Shown here in pieces: positions 50,775 to 58,333 of a DNA stretch of 64,000 nucleotides. The translations under genes and the position numbers were made by a program. The notes under the pieces are model-generated. The model saw only the letters and a list, made by a program, of their open reading frames with translations, was not told the DNA's origin and did no database searches. The number at the start of each line of letters is the position of its first letter. Position 1 is the first letter of the stretch. Source of the DNA: an uncultured Bacilli bacterium (GTDB lineage Bacteria; Bacillota_I; Bacilli_A; RF39; UBA660). The DNA lies in NCBI GenBank assembly GCA_934167695.1, contig CAKPLP010000006.1, positions 1 to 64,000 of the forward strand, given 5' to 3'.

Positions 50775-53304
50775 AAAATATAATCATAAAGAAGTAGAAG
50801 AAAATAAATATGAATATTGGATGGAGAAGGGCTATTTTAAATCAGGTGACTTTAGTAAAAAGCCTTATTGTATAGTTTTACCTCCTCCAAATGTAACGGG
50901 AAAACTTCATTTGGGTCATGCTTGGAATGTAACATTACAAGATATTATGATTAGATATAAAAGGATGGAAGGTTATGATGCATTATGGTTACCGGGGATG
51001 GACCATGCAGCTATTGCAACAGAGGCTAAGGTTGTTAAAAGAATTAAGGAAGAACAAAATTTAACTAAAAGTGAAATTGGACGAGATAGGTTTTTAGATG
51101 AATGTTGGAGATGGACTCATGAACATGCTGATACTATTCGTGCTCAATGGGCAAAATTAGGTATTTCATTAGATTATTCTAAAGAGAGATTTACCCTTGA
51201 TGATGGTATATCTAAGGCAGTTAAGAAAGTATTTGTTGATTACTATAATAAAGGTTTAATTTATCGTGGTGAAAAAATAATCAACTGGGATCCTGCTGCT
51301 CAGACCGCTTTATCTAATGAAGAGGTAATTTATTCTGAAGAGAAGAGTGCTTTTTATCATTTGAAATATAAGCTTGTAGATAGTGATAAATATATTGATG
51401 TTGCAACAACTAGACCTGAAACTTTATTTGGAGATACAGCTGTTGCAGTTAATGAAGAGGATGAAAGATATAGAGAATTTGTTGGTAAAAATGTTATTTT
51501 ACCTATTGTTAATAGAGAAATACCTGTAATTACAGATGAACATGCAGATATGACTAAGGGAACAGGTGCTGTAAAGATTACTCCTGCTCATGATCCTAAT
51601 GACTTTGAAGTTGGTAATAGACATAACTTAGAGCGAATTGTTATTTTTAATGATGATGCTACTATGAATGAAAATGTTCCTTTAAAATACCAAGGAATGA
51701 GTCGTGAAGAAGCTAGAGAAGAGGTAATTAAAGATTTAAAGGATGCTAATTTATTATTAGAAATTGAACCTATAGTTCATGAAGTTGGACACAGTGAAAG
51801 AACTGGAGTAATGGTTGAACCAATGATAAAGAAACAATGGTTTGTTAAGATGAGACCTTTGGCTGATAAAGTTTTGGAAAATCAAAAAGATAGTAAAACT
51901 AAAGTCCATTTTGTACCTAGTCGTTATGAAAAAACTATGAATCATTGGATGGAGATTACTTATGATTGGTGTATTTCTAGACAATTATGGTGGGGACATA
52001 GAATTCCTGCTTGGTACAAAGATGATCAGATATATGTTGGAATGGAAGAACCAAAAGAAGAAGGTTGGGTACAAGATGATGATGTTTTAGATACTTGGTT
52101 TTCATCTGCTTTATGGCCATTTGCAACACTTGGTTGGCCTGATAATACGGAGTTATTGGAAAGATATTATCCAAATAATTGTTTAGTGACTGGATATGAT
52201 ATTATTCCATTCTGGGTTAATAGAATGACATTCCAAGGAGAAGAGTTACTTGGTAAAAGACCTTTTGAAGATTGTTTAATTCATGGATTAATTCGTGATA
52301 AACAGGGACGTAAATTTTCTAAGAGTTTAGGTAATGGTATTGATCCATTCGATATGATTGATTTATATGGAGCTGATTCTCTTAGATATTATTTAGCAAC
52401 TGATGTAAGTGCTGGAACAGATATGAAATTTGATGAGGATAAGATTAAGGCTACATGGAATTTTATTAATAAACTATGGAATGCTTCTAGATTTACTTTA
52501 ATGAATATAGAAGATTTAACTGAAATAAATATAGATAATTTAAAACCTGAAGATAAATGGATTTTAACTAAATATGAAAATACTGTACATACTGTTAAAA
52601 AGTTTATGGATAAGTATCAGTTTAATAATGTTGGTAGTGCTATTTATGATTTTACTTGGAATTATTTTTGTGATTATTATATAGAAATGGCAAAATATTC
52701 AATTAATGATACAACAACTAAATCTGTTTTATGTATGGTATTAACAGGAATATTAAAATTATTACATCCATTTATGCCATATGTTACAGAGGAAATTTAT
52801 CAGATGTTACCTGTTAAGGATGCTGAGTCAATTATGGTTGCTCCATATCCAAAACATCAAAGTAAATTTATATTTGAAGATGTTGAAAGAATTGTTGATG
52901 ATCAGGTTGAATTTATTAAGAAGTTTAGAAATGTAAAAGCAGAAAATAATATTACAAAAGATATGAAAGTAATGTTTTCTACAGATGATGATAATGAACT
53001 TATTGTTAAAATGTTAAAACTAGATAATAATTTAGTAAAAGAACCATTAGGAATGAAAGCATATAAAGTTTTTTCAGAGAGAATAAAGGCTCAAATATTC
53101 TTTGAAAAAATAGAAACTGAAGCTGATAAAGCATTAAAAGAGTCAACTATTAAAGCTTTGGAAGAGTCGATTGCAAGAAGAAAAAAACTTTTAGAAAATG
53201 AAAATTATGTTAAAAAAGCTCCTAGTAATATTGTCCAAATGGATAAGGATAAATTGAAAGAAGAGGAAGAAAAATTAGCAAATTTAAGAAGTCAAATGAA
53301 TTAG
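50764..53304 (+). CDS. valS: Valyl-tRNA synthetase
   Basis: 846 aa, class I synthetase. The HIGH-type motif is KLHLGHAWN in PPPNVTGKLHLGHAW. The KMSKS-type motif is GRKFSKSLGNG. The connective editing domain (ATTRPETLFGD, GTGAVKITPAHDPNDF) removes mischarged Thr. The WWGHRIPAWY and DDVLDTWFSSALWPF stretches are standard for ValS. A C-terminal coiled coil (about 775-846) completes it. Expression is controlled by the upstream valine T-box. Confidence 0.98.
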   Translation: MLDKKYNHKEVEENKYEYWMEKGYFKSGDFSKKPYCIVLPPPNVTGKLHLGHAWNVTLQDIMIRYKRMEGYDALWLPGMDHAAIATEAKVVKRIKEEQNLTKSEIGRDRFLDECWRWTHEHADTIRAQWAKLGISLDYSKERFTLDDGISKAVKKVFVDYYNKGLIYRGEKIINWDPAAQTALSNEEVIYSEEKSAFYHLKYKLVDSDKYIDVATTRPETLFGDTAVAVNEEDERYREFVGKNVILPIVNREIPVITDEHADMTKGTGAVKITPAHDPNDFEVGNRHNLERIVIFNDDATMNENVPLKYQGMSREEAREEVIKDLKDANLLLEIEPIVHEVGHSERTGVMVEPMIKKQWFVKMRPLADKVLENQKDSKTKVHFVPSRYEKTMNHWMEITYDWCISRQLWWGHRIPAWYKDDQIYVGMEEPKEEGWVQDDDVLDTWFSSALWPFATLGWPDNTELLERYYPNNCLVTGYDIIPFWVNRMTFQGEELLGKRPFEDCLIHGLIRDKQGRKFSKSLGNGIDPFDMIDLYGADSLRYYLATDVSAGTDMKFDEDKIKATWNFINKLWNASRFTLMNIEDLTEINIDNLKPEDKWILTKYENTVHTVKKFMDKYQFNNVGSAIYDFTWNYFCDYYIEMAKYSINDTTTKSVLCMVLTGILKLLHPFMPYVTEEIYQMLPVKDAESIMVAPYPKHQSKFIFEDVERIVDDQVEFIKKFRNVKAENNITKDMKVMFSTDDDNELIVKMLKLDNNLVKEPLGMKAYKVFSERIKAQIFFEKIETEADKALKESTIKALEESIARRKKLLENENYVKKAPSNIVQMDKDKLKEEEEKLANLRSQMN

Positions 53305-53317
53305 TGACTTCTTTTTT
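53286..53317 (+). terminator. Terminator overlapping the end of valS
   Basis: AAGAAGTCA (53286-53294) pairs perfectly with TGACTTCTT (53305-53313), loop of 10, followed by T. Confidence 0.85.
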
Positions 53318-53364
53318 ATTTTTATGGTATACTTTTAATTGAAGAGAAAAGGGAGATGCTATTT

Positions 53365-54480
53365 ATGGATACGAATGATAAAGATAAAAAGGTTAATTAT
53401 AATATTCCCGGTGTTATTATTCCACCTCAAACAACGGAAAATGGGGTAGTAATTAGTGAAGAAATTGATGATTTGAATGTTGGGAATGTTATTAATGATA
53501 ATACTAAAAATACTACTACTATTCAAACTGAAAATAATGTAGGTAAAGTTGTTAAAGATAATAATATAAATAATCCTGTACAACCTAATATACAACCGAG
53601 TATTCCTACACCTGTTGTTCCAGCGATGCCTTATCAGGCTCCTGTTTCACAACCTGTAGATATGAAAGTAGAAAATAAAGTTGAGACACCTGTTACAAAT
53701 AAAAGTAATGGTAATAATAAAAAGGGAAAAACACCTTATCTTTTAATAATATTAATTCTTTTAGCTTTTATTGGTTATTTCGTGTATAACGATTATTTAA
53801 AACCAAAAGATAAGGTAGATCCAGCTACTGAATGGCAAAGAAAAAGAACTGCTAATATTGACAGTTTAGTTGTTCAACAGTTGTATAGTTATGTTAATTT
53901 AGATGGTTGTGATGATCAAATTAAGTTTTTTTATAATGATAAGGAAAGTGTCTCTTTAAATGAATTGACTGAAGAAAATAGAAATTATTTGGCTTATAGA
54001 CAATTAAAGTATAGTTCAATTAAAAAGAAAAATTGTTCTAATTATCCTACTAGTTTGCATAAGAGTGATAATCTAGGATTATGGTATTGTGGTGATGATG
54101 TTTTATCTAGTACTGCCAGTGATTATTCTGATAATTCTGCGGTAACTAGGGTTATCAGTGGCGATGATATAAAAACTCAAGTTAATAGAATGTTTGGAGC
54201 AGATATTTATAGAGCAAAGACTTTTCTAGTATCTTCATCAGAAAGATATCTTTATGATAGTAATACTGACTCATATATTCTTCAATCGTTTGCAGGTGAA
54301 AATAGTTGTAAAGGGTATACAAATAAGTTAGAAAGAGCTTATCAGCAGGGTGATAACTTAACTATTGTTGTAAAGGTTGTTAATAACGAAAATAAAAAGG
54401 TCCAATTATTTTACTATACTTTTGTAGAAAGCGAAGATGGTAATTATTACTTTAATTCTTTGAAAAAACAGAATGTATAA
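53365..54480 (+). CDS. Single-pass membrane protein with Asn/Pro-rich N-terminal tail
   Basis: 371 aa from ATG 53365 (GGGAG 9 nt upstream; ATG 53356 is too close to it). The cytoplasmic-side tail (about 1-120) is low-complexity with Asn, Pro, Gln and Val. One helix, TPYLLIILILLAFIGYFVYN (about 123-142), is followed by a 225-residue external domain with several Cys (NLDGCDDQ, LWYCGDDV). No family recognised. The topology suggests a wall- or division-associated protein, but nothing identifies the function. Confidence 0.6.
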   Translation: MDTNDKDKKVNYNIPGVIIPPQTTENGVVISEEIDDLNVGNVINDNTKNTTTIQTENNVGKVVKDNNINNPVQPNIQPSIPTPVVPAMPYQAPVSQPVDMKVENKVETPVTNKSNGNNKKGKTPYLLIILILLAFIGYFVYNDYLKPKDKVDPATEWQRKRTANIDSLVVQQLYSYVNLDGCDDQIKFFYNDKESVSLNELTEENRNYLAYRQLKYSSIKKKNCSNYPTSLHKSDNLGLWYCGDDVLSSTASDYSDNSAVTRVISGDDIKTQVNRMFGADIYRAKTFLVSSSERYLYDSNTDSYILQSFAGENSCKGYTNKLERAYQQGDNLTIVVKVVNNENKKVQLFYYTFVESEDGNYYFNSLKKQNV

Positions 54481-54490
54481 TTTTTAGTGT

Positions 54491-54526
54491 AAAGAATATG
54501 CAAAGTGTATATTCTTTCTTTTTTTT
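54491..54526 (+). terminator. Intrinsic terminator
   Basis: AAAGAATAT (54491-54499) pairs with ATATTCTTT (54509-54517), loop of 9, followed by a C and nine T. Confidence 0.8.
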
Positions 54527-54573
54527 CGACAAATTCTTTTATTTATGTTTGCTAGTATAAATATGGTGATGCT

Positions 54574-55026
54574 ATGAGGAAGAATTTTATTATATTGTTG
54601 GTAGTTATTATTATGGGAGTTTTTTCTGGTAAATTTATTTATGATAAGATTAATGATGTTTATGCTTTTAGTACTAAAAATGAACAAATAGCATATTTTT
54701 TACAATTAGGTATTTATTCTAGTGAAGAGAGTATGAATTCTGATACTAATTCTATAACTAATAAATTGGTTATTAAGAAAAATAATAATTATTATGTTTA
54801 TGTTGGAATTAGTATGAATAAAGATAATTTAAAAAAGGTATGTTCTCTATATCAAAAGTTGGGTTATAATTTATATTTTGATGAGGTTTATATTGATAAT
54901 AAAGAGTATTTGTATAACTTGGAACAGTTTGATTTATTACTTGCAAAGGCTAAAAGTAATGATGAAATAGAGTCAATTAATTCTGTTATTTTATCTAGTT
55001 ATGAAGAAATGGTTTTAAATAAATAA
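54574..55026 (+). CDS. SPOR-like membrane protein in the SpoIIB position
   Basis: 150 aa. A short N-terminal membrane anchor (RKNFIILLVVIIMGVFSGKF) is followed by a single external domain: YFLQLGIYSSEES, NNYYVYVGISMNKDNL and YQKLGYNLYFDEVYI. That is the beta-alpha-beta layout of SPOR domains, which bind denuded glycan strands. It precedes radC and mreCD. In Bacillus subtilis spoIIB stands just upstream of maf-radC-mreBCD, so it may be the SpoIIB counterpart. Identity rests on fold pattern and synteny, not on sequence similarity I can measure. Confidence 0.55.
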   Translation: MRKNFIILLVVIIMGVFSGKFIYDKINDVYAFSTKNEQIAYFLQLGIYSSEESMNSDTNSITNKLVIKKNNNYYVYVGISMNKDNLKKVCSLYQKLGYNLYFDEVYIDNKEYLYNLEQFDLLLAKAKSNDEIESINSVILSSYEEMVLNK

Positions 55027-55083
55027 ATTTTTTCTCTCCAAATTATTGTTTTTTATCGAATGATAATATAGGAGGTGAAAATA

Positions 55084-55767
55084 ATGCAGGTAAGAAATAT
55101 ACCTAAATCAGAAAGACCTAGAGAAAGGTTTTTAAGGGAAGGAGTAAGTAATTTATCTAATCAGGAGTTGTTGGCCATTATAATTAAGACTGGTACTAAA
55201 AACTTGAGTTCCATGGATTTGGCATTTTTGTTATTAAATGAGATTGATGATATTCATTATTTGAAAGATGTGAATGTTAGTCGTTTAATAAAAATTAAAG
55301 GTATTGGTTTGGTAAAGGCAATAGAAATAGCATCTGCGATTGAACTTGGCAAGAGAATATATTTTAACAGTCCTAAACATCGTGAAAAACTAATTAATGC
55401 TAAGGAAATTTATGAAAGTAGTAAATATTTATTTGTAGGAAAAATGCAAGAAGAGTTTTATTGTTTATATTTTAATAATAAACAAGAATTATTAGAAAGG
55501 AAGTTGTTATTTATGGGAACTATTAATAGAAGTATTGTACATCCTCGTGAGGTGTTTAAAGAAGCTTATTTAACATCAGCTTCTTCGATTGTTTGTATAC
55601 ATAATCATCCTTCTGGAGATACTAAGCCTAGTAGGGAAGATATTATTTTTACAAAATCACTTATTGAAATAGGTAGAGTCAATGGAATACCTATAGTTGA
55701 TCATATTATAGTAGGAGATAATAGTTATTATAGTTTTTATGAAAGTAATAATGTTTTCAATCTATAG
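55084..55767 (+). CDS. radC: RadC-family JAMM/MPN+ protein
   Basis: 227 aa from ATG 55084, with GGAGGTG 6-7 nt upstream. A UPF0758 N-terminal part (RNIPKSERPRERF) is followed by a helix-hairpin-helix (IKIKGIGLVKAIEIASAIEL). The JAMM metal site is VCIHNHPSGDTKPSREDI, with its Glu in MQEEFYCLYF. The family name comes from an old repair assignment; the molecular function is unsettled. It keeps the Bacillus-type neighbourhood with mreC and mreD. Confidence 0.93.
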   Translation: MQVRNIPKSERPRERFLREGVSNLSNQELLAIIIKTGTKNLSSMDLAFLLLNEIDDIHYLKDVNVSRLIKIKGIGLVKAIEIASAIELGKRIYFNSPKHREKLINAKEIYESSKYLFVGKMQEEFYCLYFNNKQELLERKLLFMGTINRSIVHPREVFKEAYLTSASSIVCIHNHPSGDTKPSREDIIFTKSLIEIGRVNGIPIVDHIIVGDNSYYSFYESNNVFNL

Positions 55768-55833
55768 TTGTTCTTTAATGAAAAATATACTATAATATAA
55801 AAGGCTGATAAGTATAGAAAGAGTTGATTATAT

Positions 55834-56637
55834 ATGTATAAGAATAACAGAAAAATCAAAAAACAAAGAAAAATAATTATTACTGTTTGTGTAATAGTAG
55901 TTATTTTTCTTTTACTTTTTTATTCTTTAAAACTTGATAGAAAAGTTGGAAGAGTGGAGGGCTTATTGAAAGATGGCTCTATAGTTATTCAGAAAGTTTT
56001 TATGTATCCTTTTACTTGTTTAAATGGTGAGAAGAATGTTACTCAATCTGATAGTTATTTAATTCAAAAAAATGTAAATAGTTCATTAGAGAAGGAAATA
56101 GAAGAATTGAAGGATGCTTTGAAGCTTAATGAAACTTTTACTGAGTATGATCCTGTTAATGCAACTGTTTTATCTCGTAATAAGAGTTATTGGTTTAATA
56201 CTATTACTATTGATAAAGGAAGTAATGATAAAATTAAAACTGATATGGCTGTTGTTACTAAAGATGGACTAGTAGGTAAAATAACTAAAGTTAGTCATAA
56301 TTCTAGTGAAGTTAAATTAATTACTACTAATGATATTAATTATAAAGTTTCTGTTTCAATAAGTGCAGGTAGTGGAGATACTTATGCGATTCTTAATGGA
56401 TATGATAAGAAGAAAGGTACTATTAAAGTTACTGGTGTTTCAAAAGATAGTGATGTAAAAAAAGATGATGTTGTTTTAACTAGTGGACTTGGGGGATTAT
56501 TTCCTAGAGGAATATATATTGGTACTGTAAGTGAAATTACTAGTGATAAATATAATTTGAGTAAAACTCTTTATATTAAAACTAGCCAAGATTTTAGTAA
56601 TATTCATTATGTTACAGTACTTAAGGAGAATAAATAA
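55834..56637 (+). CDS. mreC: Rod-shape protein MreC
   Basis: 267 aa. N-terminal membrane helix (IIITVCVIVVIFLLLFYSL, about 14-32), a coiled coil (about 75-100, SSLEKEIEELKDALK), then two beta-barrel parts with LSRNKSYWFNTITIDKGSND, VTKDGLVGKITKV and VLTSGLGGLFPRGIYIGTV, the last being the most conserved MreC stretch. It scaffolds lateral wall synthesis with MreD, RodA and PBP2. It overlaps mreD by one base. No mreB lies between radC and mreC here. Confidence 0.95.
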   Translation: MYKNNRKIKKQRKIIITVCVIVVIFLLLFYSLKLDRKVGRVEGLLKDGSIVIQKVFMYPFTCLNGEKNVTQSDSYLIQKNVNSSLEKEIEELKDALKLNETFTEYDPVNATVLSRNKSYWFNTITIDKGSNDKIKTDMAVVTKDGLVGKITKVSHNSSEVKLITTNDINYKVSVSISAGSGDTYAILNGYDKKKGTIKVTGVSKDSDVKKDDVVLTSGLGGLFPRGIYIGTVSEITSDKYNLSKTLYIKTSQDFSNIHYVTVLKENK

Positions 56638-57164
56638 TGTTTATTGTTGTTATTATTAGTATCATTTCTCTCGTACTTGATGGAATTTTGACTAACTTTT
56701 TACCATATATGGTTAATAATTTGACTCTTTTTACTCCGATGTTTACTATTATTAGTGTTTTTCTAATTTTTCCATTATTTTGTGATGATTATAAAAAATA
56801 CTTAGTTTATATATTTATTCTTGGAGTAATATATGATTTATTTTATACTAATTTATTTGTATATGATGGAATAATCTTCTTATTATTTGGATTGATAACT
56901 ATAAATATTTATAAAAATTTTGAGGTTACTAAATTTAGATTATTATTATATATTGTTTTATTTATATGTTTATATGAGTTTATATTTGCTTTTGTTATTT
57001 TATTATTTCAATTAGTTCCAATATCTTTTTCAAAGATTTTTTATAAGATTGGTCATTCTATAATTATAAATCTTATTTATGGAGAGTTTGTTTATTTAAT
57101 TATAAATTTATTACCTAAAAAGTATCATACTAAAAAGATAAATAGTTTTAATAAGATTATTTAA
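56637..57164 (+). CDS. mreD: Rod-shape protein MreD
   Basis: 175 aa with five or six membrane helices and almost no loops. ISLVLDGILTNFLPYM and LGVIYDLFYTNLFVYDGIIF match the MreD pattern. The position directly after mreC (TAATG junction) makes the call safe. It is part of the elongasome. Confidence 0.88.
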   Translation: MFIVVIISIISLVLDGILTNFLPYMVNNLTLFTPMFTIISVFLIFPLFCDDYKKYLVYIFILGVIYDLFYTNLFVYDGIIFLLFGLITINIYKNFEVTKFRLLLYIVLFICLYEFIFAFVILLFQLVPISFSKIFYKIGHSIIINLIYGEFVYLIINLLPKKYHTKKINSFNKII

Positions 57165-57422
57165 TTAATTATTTTCTTATTAATATATTTATCTTTTTTA
57201 TTTTTTGTTTGGATGATTTTTAATTATTTATGTTTTTTTTTCTTGGAAAATGTAAAAATGGTCATTAGGATTTTTTTTTAATATATGATAAATTGTTTTC
57301 GAGGACATTTAGGGATTTTATATTTTGTTTTTAGTTCATTACTTACCTTTACTCTTATCCACATATTCCCTTTATGTTCTTTTTTGTTTTGTATATTTCA
57401 TATATTTTAATGGTGATATATA
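57165..57422 (+). other. Gene-free 258-bp interval after mreD
   Basis: AT-rich with long T-tracts (for example 57271-57279) but no convincing hairpin terminator or promoter. A 28-codon frame on the minus strand (57278-57364) has a poorly spaced ribosome site and is not supported. The stretch 57330-57380 is unusually pyrimidine-rich on the plus strand. I see no function. Confidence 0.5.
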
Positions 57423-58271
57423 ATGTTTGGTAAGATTATTAAAGTATTTGTTTCTGTTTTGCTTTTGTGTTTTAGTTTTTATTCTACAAATCTTATAGTT
57501 GATATTGTTAGGAGTAACGATCCTATTATGAAACAGATTAATAAAGAAAAGTCTAATTATGAGGATGCTGCTGTTGATGCTGTAATTGTTGATGATACAA
57601 TTACTCCCGGGGTTAATGGGGTAAAGGTGGAGGTTAATAAAAGTTTTAAGAAAATGTTTCAATATGGTTCCTATGATGATAGATTATATACTTTTTTTGA
57701 AGTTAGTCCTGCCATTTCAATTAATGATTATTATGATAAGTATATTGTAAGTGGAAGAGATGATAGTATGGATGTAGGGATTGTTTTTACTGTTAGTAGG
57801 GATGATGATATTATAGATTTACTGACTGTTTTATCTGATAATAATGTTACGGCTACATTTTTTGTTGATGGTTTATTTTTAGAAAATAATAGAAGTTTTA
57901 TAAAAAATATGATAGAAAATAAATATGAGGTTGAACTTTTTAATTATAATGGTAATTATCAAGAGATATATTTTAAAAATGCTCTTAGTATTTTAAATGA
58001 TATTAGAGGAGAAAAAAGTAACTTTTGTTTTAGTAGTTATAAAAGAAGTAAGGTGTTAAATTTATGTAAAAATTTACAATTACATACTGTTATTCCTAGT
58101 ATTGATGCTAAAACTTATCCGTATAAAAATATAAAAAATAATCTTAAAGGAGGAAGTATTATTTATATGAGTAATAATATAGATGAACTTGAAATGTCGA
58201 TTAATTATATAAAACAAAAGGGTTTTAATTTGGTACGACTTGATAAGCTTTTAGATGAAAGTGAAAATTGA
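57423..58271 (+). CDS. Polysaccharide deacetylase-like protein lacking catalytic residues
   Basis: 282 aa. An N-terminal anchor (VFVSVLLLCFSFYSTNLIV) is followed by about 100 residues of linker. A NodB-like fold then reads VGIVFTVSRDDDIIDLLTVL, NNVTATFFVDGLFL, FIKNMIENKYEVELFNYN, SSYKRSKVL, and ends with the typical GFNLVRLDKLL. In active enzymes the first block is TFDDG and the third HxxxH; here they read TVSRDD and ELFNYN, so the metal site is gone. It may bind glycans or scaffold rather than cut. It lies 62 bp before smc. Confidence 0.65.
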   Translation: MFGKIIKVFVSVLLLCFSFYSTNLIVDIVRSNDPIMKQINKEKSNYEDAAVDAVIVDDTITPGVNGVKVEVNKSFKKMFQYGSYDDRLYTFFEVSPAISINDYYDKYIVSGRDDSMDVGIVFTVSRDDDIIDLLTVLSDNNVTATFFVDGLFLENNRSFIKNMIENKYEVELFNYNGNYQEIYFKNALSILNDIRGEKSNFCFSSYKRSKVLNLCKNLQLHTVIPSIDAKTYPYKNIKNNLKGGSIIYMSNNIDELEMSINYIKQKGFNLVRLDKLLDESEN

Positions 58272-58280
58272 GATAAATAT

Positions 58281-58309
58281 TTGTAAAAATGTCCTTGTTT
58301 TAGTATAAT
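58281..58309 (+). promoter_or_regulatory. Promoter of smc
   Basis: TTGTAA (58281-58286), 17 nt, TATAAT (58304-58309), 25 bp before the start codon. Confidence 0.7.
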
Positions 58310-58333
58310 TACTATTAGTAGAGGATGATTAGT

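Noticed and set aside
57278..57364. A 28-codon minus-strand frame in the gap after mreD
   Set aside because: The purine-rich site is only about 2 nt before ATG, no terminator follows, and the peptide has no recognisable features.
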